Shown here one piece after another: positions 1 to 6,241 of a stretch of 7,501 nt of DNA. The position numbers and the translations under genes were made by a program. The stretch covers positions 1 through 7,501 of the forward strand of contig PBTA01000071.1 in NCBI GenBank assembly GCA_002726395.1, read 5' to 3'. Origin of the DNA: Methanobacteriota archaeon. GTDB lineage: Archaea; Thermoplasmatota; Poseidoniia; Poseidoniales; Poseidoniaceae. The notes beneath the pieces were generated by a model. It was not told the DNA's origin, did not search any database, and saw nothing but the letters and a program-made list of their open reading frames with translations. How positions within the stretch are numbered: the first letter of the stretch is position 1; each line of letters starts with the position of its first letter.

Positions 1-518
1 ACGCCAGAGGGCGTACCCGTGAACAGATAATCCCCCGCACAAACCGGTGCCCAAGTAAGCAATTCAGTTCGTTGAGCTGCAGGTGTGATTGTCATTTCAC
101 TTAGACGAGCTGATTGTACTAAGGTGTCATTGACCCAGAGATGAAGAGAAAGGTTGTTTTGTTCATCAACGAGGGATTCAAGTGAATTATCCCATTCTAC
201 AAAACGACCTACATACGCGCTGCCTTTGAAGCATTTACCTTTCGTCCAAGGCAGTTGTTCACTTCTTAATTCGCCCTGAGTTAAGCGGTCAGTTAGGTCA
301 AGGCCCACTGCAATTGCTTCTGGTTGAGCATGTTGGTCCAATCGAACAACGCATTCAACCTCATGATGAACTTCACCAGGGTGAGCAGAGACCATTATGT
401 GTCCATCTCTTTGAAGGCAGTTATTTGGTTTGACAAAAAATACCGGAGTTGCGGGTTGTTCATTACCAAGTTCAATTGCATGCTGAGCAAATGTCCGAAT
501 CGTACACCACAGGGCCAT
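1..518 (-). CDS. Fumarylacetoacetate hydrolase (FAH) family protein, 3' end cut off by window edge
   Basis: Translating the minus strand from the ATG at 518-516 gives 172 residues with no stop before the edge. The family is recognisable along the whole length: a diverged N-terminal CxxRxxxxH motif (residues 5-13, IRTFAQH), a VFFVKPNN motif (26-33), HHEVE (51-55) and GLDLTD (72-77), which supply the metal-binding Glu, Glu and Asp of the family, LPWTKGKCFKG (89-99), and LFTGTPSG (165-172), the conserved loop near the C-terminus. Only some tens of C-terminal residues should be missing. Family members hydrolyse or decarboxylate beta-diketo acids such as acylpyruvates, using Mg or Mn; which substrate applies here cannot be read from the sequence. 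The start is uncertain: a TTG two codons earlier (524-522) has AAGGAG (541-536) 11 nt upstream, and the frame stays open to about 650. It is divergent from the PUA gene. Confidence 0.85.
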   Translation of the reverse strand, partial: MALWCTIRTFAQHAIELGNEQPATPVFFVKPNNCLQRDGHIMVSAHPGEVHHEVECVVRLDQHAQPEAIAVGLDLTDRLTQGELRSEQLPWTKGKCFKGSAYVGRFVEWDNSLESLVDEQNNLSLHLWVNDTLVQSARLSEMTITPAAQRTELLTWAPVCAGDYLFTGTPSG

Positions 519-595
519 GGCCAATCCAAGCGTTTCTCCTTCATCAAGAACTGGGTCAAGCCAAGCGTCAAAAAGTGAAGGTGCTTGGTCGAAGT

Positions 596-1105
596 ATGAG
601 CCGCGATTGGAACATGAAAAAACGACGTCCAGTTCGCCGCAAAAAAATCACACCTCTACTCAACACCTTGGAACAAGCATTGAACATTGACCTTGAAGTT
701 GATGGGGCATTCTTGGAAATGGCTGAGTATGGACCTTGGACCATGGTGCTGGTCGATAAAGTCGCTAAAGCAATCGAGGTTGAAAACGAGGATAATGTAC
801 GATTTGTTTTTCTAACCCTTCGCGGTTTCCTTGAACACGATGATGCTGCAAAATGGGTTGAAGTTGATCATGGTGCAATTCCTTTTCTGATGAAGGGAGC
901 TGATTGTATGGTTGCAGGCGTTCACGGTGCAGATCCAACTATCGAAGTTGGTGATCTCGTATGGATTCGTGACATGACGCACAAGCGACCTCTTGCCATC
1001 GGTTGGGCAACGATGGACGCTGAAGATTTGACGAACATGACGAAAGGTAAGGGTATCAAGACCATGCACTGGGTTGGAGATGAACTCTGGGATATGGAAT
1101 TGTGA
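596..1105 (+). CDS. MCT-1/Tma20-like PUA-domain RNA-binding protein (COG2016)
   Basis: The 169-residue product matches human MCT-1 in length and layout: a basic N-terminus (KKRRPVRRKK, residues 8-17), an N-terminal MCT-1-type domain to about residue 88, then a C-terminal PUA domain. In the PUA part VDHGAIPFLMKGADCM (90-105) parallels VDKGAIKFVLSGANIM of MCT-1, and MDAEDLTNMTKGKGI (140-154) and LWDM near the end parallel MSAEDIEKVNKGIGI and LWHM. In eukaryotes MCT-1 with DENR acts on the small ribosomal subunit in re-initiation and tRNA/mRNA release; the archaeal role is less defined and is inferred to be in translation. The ATG at 596 is chosen because the length then fits the family and the FAH gene lies just upstream. 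AAGGTG (578-583) sits 12 nt before it. ATG 614 and an in-frame GTG at 575 are alternatives. A TTG at 449 would force a long antisense overlap with FAH and is unlikely. Confidence 0.85.
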   Translation: MSRDWNMKKRRPVRRKKITPLLNTLEQALNIDLEVDGAFLEMAEYGPWTMVLVDKVAKAIEVENEDNVRFVFLTLRGFLEHDDAAKWVEVDHGAIPFLMKGADCMVAGVHGADPTIEVGDLVWIRDMTHKRPLAIGWATMDAEDLTNMTKGKGIKTMHWVGDELWDMEL

Positions 1106-1125
1106 ATTAAATATCTACACCTTAC

Positions 1126-1134
1126 ACATAAATA
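1126..1134 (+). promoter_or_regulatory. TATA-like box of the PGF-CTERM protein gene
   Basis: ACATAAATA is centred about 26 nt before the ATG at 1156, the distance expected between an archaeal TATA box and the transcription start. Transcription would then begin at or next to the ATG (leaderless mRNA). A second AT-rich stretch, TTAAATATC at 1107-1115, lies directly after the PUA gene's stop and would give a short leader instead. Inferred from position and composition only. Confidence 0.45.
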
Positions 1135-1155
1135 CGACCACACATTAGCAACGGC

Positions 1156-1731
1156 ATGAATCTGCGAAATGTTATCCTTTGTCTCTTCACTGTCCTCATG
1201 CTGATGCCAATGACGTCGATGGCAAGTGAAGTCACTGCAGGAGAAGATGTATCTCCCTCAGATGAAGAGGTCCCGTTTTCAATAGTCAGCCGAACAACGC
1301 CGTCCATTGATGGCAACAGTTGGGAACTCGCCCTTGTTATGGACGATGATGCCTATGAAAACGGCACAACATTCGAAATCACTACACAGGTATGTACCAA
1401 CAACGGTGTATGCGATCCGCCAGTCTTGATGGAGGCGACCGTTGACGAAAAAACACAATCTGTATCCCTTACACCCCCTTCGGACCACACTTATGTAAAC
1501 TGGAGAGTCAAAGCCATTTACAGTGATGAAAATTATACTCTTTATCCGAACGGAGATTGGTACAAAACATGGTCATCGTGCTATTATCAACAAGATTCTG
1601 GATGGGGTGGAGTCGATTACAAAGACGGTGAATGTGACACGAATTCAGAGAGTGAGTCAGTCCCCGGATTTGGCATGCTGTTAGCAAGCTCAAGTGTAAT
1701 GATGGCTGCAGCGTTCATTCGTCGTGATTGA
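1156..1731 (+). CDS. Secreted PGF-CTERM-anchored protein of unknown function
   Basis: The product has 191 residues. It starts with a clear Sec signal peptide: Lys/Arg-poor n-region with R4, hydrophobic core 6-19, likely cut after SMA (21-23). It ends in the archaeal PGF-CTERM signal: an acidic/Ser linker, VPGFG (169-173), a hydrophobic helix (about 174-187) and a terminal RRD. In archaea with archaeosortase A this tail is cleaved and the protein is transferred to a lipid anchor; that is family knowledge, not shown here. The mature part (about 145 residues) looks like a beta-rich domain with four cysteines (C80, C86, C142, C160) that could form two disulphides, and NGT (69) and NYT (126) N-glycosylation sequons. 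I recognise no family for this domain. The same tail type ends the large FAS1/cupredoxin protein, so both probably go through one anchoring system. The 3' end overlaps the convergent hypothetical gene by 17 bp. Confidence 0.8.
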   Translation: MNLRNVILCLFTVLMLMPMTSMASEVTAGEDVSPSDEEVPFSIVSRTTPSIDGNSWELALVMDDDAYENGTTFEITTQVCTNNGVCDPPVLMEATVDEKTQSVSLTPPSDHTYVNWRVKAIYSDENYTLYPNGDWYKTWSSCYYQQDSGWGGVDYKDGECDTNSESESVPGFGMLLASSSVMMAAAFIRRD

Positions 1732-2155
1732 GATATTCAACAAGGCGTTCAATAAAGCGTCTCTGCTCAAGACCCCATTCGACCATTGTTACCTTACACG
1801 AAGTTCGGGTTTTTGTCAACGTCCCCTGAGCAAATCCTGCTTGTTGTACATCGCTTGTCACCAAAGGCAAATTTTTGCCTTTGAATGAGATAAGGCAGCC
1901 ATTCTCCTCAACAGACGCCTTTCCGAAATCAAAACTCAGAGAGGTTTCTTTCTTGTTAAGTGTCGTGTGAACTCCTCCAGCCTTGAGGAAACGGCGCAAT
2001 GCGGCAAATATCGCTGCACCGTCTCCTTCAGACGAGGACCCTCCATAAGCAGAGAGAAAGTCCAACTCTGTCGAATTTTGTTCCATCAGGTGGTCAAGAT
2101 CGCGGGTTTTCGGTTGAGAGTCTTCCATGATGTTCATGTTCTGTACTCTAACCAT
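1715..2155 (-). CDS. Hypothetical protein, unrecognised family
   Basis: An open frame lies downstream of, and in the same direction as, the FAS1/cupredoxin gene. From the ATG at 2155 it gives 146 residues. No family is recognised. Visible features are a hydrophilic N-terminus rich in D/E/Q, a helical-looking stretch GAAIFAALRRFLKAGG, a central beta-like part with SVEENGCLISFKGK, two cysteines, and a charged C-terminal helix (LEQRRFIERLVEYLNHDE). There is no signal peptide or membrane segment, so it is probably cytoplasmic. The start is uncertain. The frame is open to a TTG at 2254, preceded by AGGAG with a 6-nt spacer but lying 26 bp inside the upstream gene. ATG 2137 has an ATATC-type TATA-like element about 28 nt upstream, which would suit a leaderless mRNA; ATG 2128 is also possible. 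The 3' end overlaps the convergent PGF-CTERM gene by 17 bp. Codon usage looks coding throughout. Confidence 0.65.
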   Translation of the reverse strand: MVRVQNMNIMEDSQPKTRDLDHLMEQNSTELDFLSAYGGSSSEGDGAAIFAALRRFLKAGGVHTTLNKKETSLSFDFGKASVEENGCLISFKGKNLPLVTSDVQQAGFAQGTLTKTRTSCKVTMVEWGLEQRRFIERLVEYLNHDE

Positions 2156-2228
2156 GTTCTTTGATATGTCGCAACTTTGAATGGAAAAACCATCAAAGAT
2201 GCTACGAGCATCAAATCCGATGAGAGTA

Positions 2229-4763
2229 TTACTCAGATCGACGTGACGAGACAATGACTGCTCCTGCGAGAGCGATAGTCGTCATTGCCACCAAGAACCC
2301 TGGAACTGTTTCTTCATCAGCATCCATGCTGTTGTCGACTGCTGGAGGTGTTGCAACAACTCCACCGTCTCCAACAATGACCTTTCCAAACATTCCTGCA
2401 GCAAGATGTGGTTCACATGCGTAGTAGAAAGTGGTGCTGTCAACATCAAATGTATATCGGAAATCAACTGTTGTCATTGCAACCCCTGAGGTTACACCGT
2501 TCGCTGTGTATGTTGTTGATTGGTCTCCATCGACTTCACGAACATTGTGAGCCATGGATTCGTTCTCCCATTGCCAGCAAACTGTTTGACCGACTGAAAT
2601 TGTCACTTCTGCAGGGCTGTATTTCATTCCACTTGGAGCGATTCGAACGACTGCATCACAAGTAGCGAGCACCGGTTCTTCTGGCTCATCTACTGGGTCT
2701 GCTGGTGGCATCAAGACTTTGTCGATGACGTGAACAACACCGTTGGAAGCTACAACATCTGCAGTTACTACATTTGCGTCATTAACCATGACGCCTGCGT
2801 CGTTAACTGTGAATGTTACATCATCACCGTTGAGTGCGGTTGCGGTCATACCGTCAGTCAATGCAGTTGAAAGAACGCTACCAGAAACGACGTGGTAGGT
2901 GAGGATATCAGCAAGCGCTGCTATCTCTTCATCTGTTTCAAAAGTTGAGAGGTCGATTCCTGCTGCTGCGAAGGCCTCATCGGTTGGTGCGAACACTGTG
3001 AATGGACCGTCACCTTGCAGTGTTGTCACAAGGTCTGCTTTAGACAATGCAGCTACGAGCGAGTCGTGGACTCCTGTGCCGGTTGCGATGGTAGGAATGT
3101 CAACCAAATCTGCTGGTGGCATCAAAACCTTGTCAATAACGTGAACTACGCCATTGGAGGCTACAACATCTGCAGTCACCACATTTGCGTCATTAACCAT
3201 GACACCTGCGTCGTTGACTGTGAATGTCACATCATCACCATTGAGCGCAGTAGCGACCATGCCGTCCGTCAATGCAGACGACAATACACTTCCAGAAACG
3301 ACGTGGTAAGTGAGAATGTCAACAAGCGTGTCATTTTCAGCATCGGTATCGAAACTTGCAAGGTCAATTCCTGCTGCTGTGAATGCCTCATCGGTTGGTG
3401 CAAACACGGTGAATGGACCGTCGCCTTGTAGAGTCGCAACGAGATTTGCCTGCGACAATGCTGCAACAAGTGAATCGTGAACTCCTGTGCCGGTTGCGAT
3501 GGTAGGAATGTCAACCAAATCTGCTGGTGGCATCAAAACCTTGTCAATAACGTGGACTACGCCATTGGAGGCTACAACATCTGCAGTCACTACATTGGCA
3601 TCGTTAACCATGACGCCAGCTTCGTTGACTGTGAATGTCACATCGTCACCGTTAACCGCAGTAGCGGTCAATCCGTCTGTCAATGCAGTTGAAAGAACGC
3701 TGCCAGAGACAACGTGGTAGGTGAGTATGTCAGCGAGCGCTGCAATCTCTTCATCGGTTACGAAGGTCGAGAGGTCGATTCCTGCATCTGTAAATGCTTG
3801 ATCTGTTGGAGCAAACACGGTGAATGGACCGTCACCTTGCAAAGTTGTCACAAGGTCTGCTTTGGACAGTGCAGCAACGAGTGAATCGTGGACTCCTGTG
3901 CCGGTTGCGATGGTAGGAATGTCTACAAGAGTGACTGGTTGAGTGAGGGTGAAGTCTGCGAACATACCTGAATGGACGGTGCAGAAGTAACTGAGTGTGT
4001 CTTCGACTGTAAATCCGTCTTTGAAGAAGGCAGTAAAGGACTCATCGTTCGAAATTCCGGTCGTGCTGGTTCCGTCTCCTACGATGAAAACTTCTGCACT
4101 TGAATCGGCTTCGTATCCACTGTCACCAATGTAGAATGGGTGGGTAGATGGATTGTTGAGTCTTTGGAACTTGTAACTTTGTGTGATATCAATCTCGTTC
4201 AGAGGGTAATAACCTGCTGAATCAGTGTAGAATTGATAGTAAGGAGATGTCATTGAACCATCGCTAACGAATACATCAACAGGAGGCATCAAAACCTTGT
4301 CGATGACATGGATGACACCGTTTGAGGTTTCGACATCTGCGCCGGTAACAACTGCACCGTTGACCTTGACTTCGCTTGTGCTGACAGTGAAAGACAACTT
4401 GTCCCCATTGAGCGCATCTGCTGCTGTGCTGTCAGCCAAGTCAGTTGACATCACTTTGCCTGCTACAACGTGGTAGGTGAGAATATCGGCAAGGGTTGCG
4501 TTCTCTGCATCGGTGTCAAATGTTGACAGATCGATACCTGCGTCGATGAACGCTTGGTCTGTTGGAGCGAAGACCGTGAACGGCCCATCACCTTGGAGGG
4601 TTGTGACCAGATTTGCATGGGTTAGTGCAGCAACCAGAGAGTCGTGGACTCCTGTAGCGGCTGCGTTAGTTGGAATGTCTTCGGTAGCATCTGCTGACAC
4701 GCTTAATGGCAGTGTTGAAATCAAAAGGCTTGCTAAAATCAAGGTTGTTAAACTTCTCTTCAT
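2229..4763 (-). CDS. Exported multidomain FAS1 (fasciclin) / blue-copper (cupredoxin) surface protein with PGF-CTERM anchor
   Basis: The 844 residues fall into: Sec signal peptide (1-24, MKRSL start, cut near SVSA|DATED); FAS1-1 (about 29-161); cupredoxin-1 (about 162-277); FAS1-2 (281-413), FAS1-3 (418-550) and FAS1-4 (555-687), spaced exactly 137 residues apart; an acidic Pro linker; cupredoxin-2 (about 700-798); and a PGF-CTERM tail (TVPGF at 819-823, hydrophobic helix, RRSE end). Each FAS1 carries the TVFAPTDxAF, LTYHVV and VHVIDKVLMPP hallmarks. Cupredoxin-1 keeps H208, C261, H264 and M267 (CxxHxxM). Cupredoxin-2 keeps H739, C783, H786 and M791 (CxxHxxxxM, as in plastocyanin and halocyanin), plus C702 and C729 that may form a disulphide. 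FAS1 domains usually mediate adhesion; type-1 copper sites carry electrons. The protein is therefore inferred to be an envelope copper/electron-transfer protein on an adhesive scaffold. ATG 4763 is chosen because the signal peptide begins there; an upstream TTG at 4817 would add 18 unrelated residues. The gene lies 50 bp after enolase with its own TATA-like box. Confidence 0.9.
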   Translation of the reverse strand: MKRSLTTLILASLLISTLPLSVSADATEDIPTNAAATGVHDSLVAALTHANLVTTLQGDGPFTVFAPTDQAFIDAGIDLSTFDTDAENATLADILTYHVVAGKVMSTDLADSTAADALNGDKLSFTVSTSEVKVNGAVVTGADVETSNGVIHVIDKVLMPPVDVFVSDGSMTSPYYQFYTDSAGYYPLNEIDITQSYKFQRLNNPSTHPFYIGDSGYEADSSAEVFIVGDGTSTTGISNDESFTAFFKDGFTVEDTLSYFCTVHSGMFADFTLTQPVTLVDIPTIATGTGVHDSLVAALSKADLVTTLQGDGPFTVFAPTDQAFTDAGIDLSTFVTDEEIAALADILTYHVVSGSVLSTALTDGLTATAVNGDDVTFTVNEAGVMVNDANVVTADVVASNGVVHVIDKVLMPPADLVDIPTIATGTGVHDSLVAALSQANLVATLQGDGPFTVFAPTDEAFTAAGIDLASFDTDAENDTLVDILTYHVVSGSVLSSALTDGMVATALNGDDVTFTVNDAGVMVNDANVVTADVVASNGVVHVIDKVLMPPADLVDIPTIATGTGVHDSLVAALSKADLVTTLQGDGPFTVFAPTDEAFAAAGIDLSTFETDEEIAALADILTYHVVSGSVLSTALTDGMTATALNGDDVTFTVNDAGVMVNDANVVTADVVASNGVVHVIDKVLMPPADPVDEPEEPVLATCDAVVRIAPSGMKYSPAEVTISVGQTVCWQWENESMAHNVREVDGDQSTTYTANGVTSGVAMTTVDFRYTFDVDSTTFYYACEPHLAAGMFGKVIVGDGGVVATPPAVDNSMDADEETVPGFLVAMTTIALAGAVIVSSRRSE
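2691..3101 (-). repeat. Tandem coding repeat, copy 3 of 3 (FAS1-4)
   Basis: This 411-bp unit (137 codons) encodes residues 555-691. It shares with the 3513-3923 copy the EEIAALADI variant and the stretch around GTCAATGCAGTTGAAAGAACGCT (plus-strand reading). It shares with both other copies the boundary sequence around 3071-3100. The final codons of the unit diverge into the linker before cupredoxin-2. Confidence 0.85.
3102..3512 (-). repeat. Tandem coding repeat, copy 2 of 3 (FAS1-3)
   Basis: This 411-bp unit encodes residues 418-554. Its VHVIDKVLMPPAD end (plus strand about 3109-3180) is almost identical in DNA to the same part of the 3513-3923 copy. In its middle it instead carries the DTDAEN variant seen in FAS1-1, so similarity to its neighbours is a patchwork. 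Confidence 0.85.
3513..3923 (-). repeat. Tandem coding repeat, copy 1 of 3 (FAS1-2)
   Basis: This 411-bp unit encodes residues 281-417, directly after cupredoxin-1. It has the TDEEIAALADI variant found in FAS1-4 and near-identical DNA to the adjacent copy over about the first 75 plus-strand bases of the unit. Confidence 0.85.
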
Positions 4764-4786
4764 ATTGTAGAAGCCTTCACTACCCC

Positions 4787-4794
4787 TACTTAAA
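4787..4794 (-). promoter_or_regulatory. TATA-like box of the FAS1/cupredoxin gene
   Basis: On the minus strand TTTAAGTA ends 24 nt before the ATG at 4763, so its centre is about 27 nt upstream. This is the archaeal TATA position for a leaderless transcript. It lies in the 50-bp gap after the enolase stop, suggesting the gene is transcribed independently of enolase. Inferred from position and composition. Confidence 0.5.
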
Positions 4795-4813
4795 CAACTG
4801 TTAACGAACTCTG

Positions 4814-6064
4814 TCAAAAAGGAGAACGATATTCATCAACATCTGCAGAGATTCTGAGGAGTTGGTTGTATTTTGCCACTCTATCACTGCGAGCAGGTGC
4901 TCCGGTCTTAATTTGTCCAGCACGGGTGCCGACTGCAAGGTCAGCGATGGTTACGTCTTCAGTTTCACCACTGCGATGAGAAATGACGTTATTGAATCCG
5001 TTTGAAGTCGCCATGTCCATTGCTTCGAGAGTTTCAGTTACCGTACCCACTTGATTGAGCTTGACGAGCATTGCATTCGCAGCACCCAATTCGATACCTT
5101 GAGCGAGTCGTTCAGACTGCGTAACAAACAGATCATCACCGACTGACTGAACTCGGTGGCCTTCGCGTTTGGTGAAATCGGTCCAGCCGCGCCAATCATC
5201 TTCTCCGAAGCCGTCTTCAATAGACAGAATAGGGTATTCATCAAGCCAGGCCGAGTACACATCGGCTAATTGTTCACTGGTCAGGACTTTTCCATCCATG
5301 TGGTAACCGTCTTCTTTGTGAAATTCTGTGGCTGCGACATCCATAGCAATTCCCATTTCTTCAACCGAGTAACCTGCGGCCTCGATTGCACGAACCATGT
5401 ATTTGAGGCCGTCTTCATTTGCCGGCAAATTCGGCGCAAAACCCCCTTCATCGCCAACTCCGCCGAGTAAGCCATCTGCTTTGAGTTCCTTTTTCAGAGC
5501 ATGATATGTCTCAACACCTGCACGCAATCCCTCTTCAAAGGTGTCAAAACCATGAGGCATTACCATAAATTCCTGAACATCTACATTGCTGGCAGCATGA
5601 GCGCCACCGTTCAGAATATTGAGCATGGGGACAGGCATTAATCCGCCTGCGACACCGCCGATGTATTTCCAAAGAGGCAATTCGTGATAGGCAGCACCAG
5701 AATGAAGGCATGCAAGTGACGCTCCAAGCATAGCGTTAGCACCAAGTTCGGCTTTGTTTGGAGTCCCATCAAGTTCAATCATCAATTCATCGAGAATTCG
5801 TTGTTCATCAACTGGCATGCCGAGAAGTACCTCTTCAATACGATCGGTGACATTTTGAACCGCCTGTGTGACTCCTTTTCCAAGATATTTTGAGGCATCT
5901 CCATCCCGCATCTCAAGTGATTCATATGCTCCAGTAGAAGCTCCTGAAGGTACAGCGGCTCGCCCTAGTAAATTTCCATCTACATAGCAATCAACTTCGA
6001 CAGTTGGATTCCCACGACTGTCGAGAATCATTCGAGCATCGAGACCGGTGATGTGACCAGACAT
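4814..6064 (-). CDS. eno: Enolase (phosphopyruvate hydratase)
   Basis: The gene encodes 416 residues, the usual size for enolase, which interconverts 2-phosphoglycerate and phosphoenolpyruvate in glycolysis and gluconeogenesis in the cytoplasm. The N-terminus carries ARMILDSRGNPTVEV (10-24) and the mobile loop SGAS (40-43). Active-site residues visible are H156 in NGGAHA, QE at 164-165, E206 in GDEGGFAPN (proton donor), metal ligands D242 (MDVAA), E283 (SIEDGF) and D310 (GDDLFVT), K335 in LVKLNQVGT (catalytic base), SHRSGETED (362-370) and K386 in GQIKTGAP. Nothing essential is missing. The ATG at 6064 is chosen because conserved enolase sequence begins a few residues later; GGGGAAG lies just upstream. 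The frame is open further to an ATG at 6172, which would add 36 residues of no enolase character. It is divergent from the AsnC/Lrp gene and 50 bp upstream of the FAS1/cupredoxin gene. Confidence 0.97.
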   Translation of the reverse strand: MSGHITGLDARMILDSRGNPTVEVDCYVDGNLLGRAAVPSGASTGAYESLEMRDGDASKYLGKGVTQAVQNVTDRIEEVLLGMPVDEQRILDELMIELDGTPNKAELGANAMLGASLACLHSGAAYHELPLWKYIGGVAGGLMPVPMLNILNGGAHAASNVDVQEFMVMPHGFDTFEEGLRAGVETYHALKKELKADGLLGGVGDEGGFAPNLPANEDGLKYMVRAIEAAGYSVEEMGIAMDVAATEFHKEDGYHMDGKVLTSEQLADVYSAWLDEYPILSIEDGFGEDDWRGWTDFTKREGHRVQSVGDDLFVTQSERLAQGIELGAANAMLVKLNQVGTVTETLEAMDMATSNGFNNVISHRSGETEDVTIADLAVGTRAGQIKTGAPARSDRVAKYNQLLRISADVDEYRSPF

Positions 6065-6241
6065 GAACTTCCCCAATTCGCTCCAACCGTCGGCGACCTT
6101 TGAATCAAACGGACAAACGAGACCCGGTTGTGAAAATAGGCGTTTTTCCAAAGATATTCCCTTTTCCGGCATGTAAGTGCCCCTTAATGTCGTAAAAAGG
6201 CACGAAGGTGAATTGATATACTCTAAACGGTAGGGCCGAAC
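6065..6241. promoter_or_regulatory. Divergent control region between enolase and the AsnC/Lrp regulator
   Basis: This 177-bp gap holds both promoters. A partial dyad, GAAAA-N7-TTTTC at 6132-6148 (extended arms TGAAAA and TTTTCCA), resembles the AT-rich half-site layout bound by Lrp/AsnC proteins. It lies about 70 nt before the enolase start and about 95 nt before the regulator start. GAATATCT-like AT-rich sequence at about 6152-6159 (minus strand) is a possible enolase TATA. The operator role is inference. Confidence 0.4.
6213..6220 (+). promoter_or_regulatory. TATA-like box of the AsnC/Lrp regulator gene
   Basis: TTGATATA is centred about 26 nt before the ATG at 6242, placing the transcription start at the ATG (leaderless). 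Read on the minus strand the same bases give TATATCAA, so the element could also serve a transcript toward enolase. Confidence 0.5.

Noticed and set aside
449..595. N-terminal extension of the PUA protein from a TTG at 449
   Set aside because: It would be antisense to well-supported FAH coding sequence, has no similarity to the MCT-1 family, and begins with a rare start codon.
812..1143. Minus-strand open frames across the PUA gene
   Set aside because: They are antisense to conserved MCT-1/PUA sequence and lack any recognisable feature.
2899..3720. Several long plus-strand open frames opposite the FAS1 repeats, seemingly similar to each other
   Set aside because: They are shadows of the repeated minus-strand coding sequence; their mutual similarity only reflects the FAS1 duplication.
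2691..3923. Regular repeats that might suggest a CRISPR or satellite array
   Set aside because: The 411-bp period keeps reading frame and encodes complete FAS1 domains; there are no short repeats with unique spacers.
4764..4817. 18-residue extension of the FAS1/cupredoxin protein from a TTG
   Set aside because: The signal peptide begins at the ATG at 4763, and a TATA-like box lies inside this stretch, so it is the promoter region.
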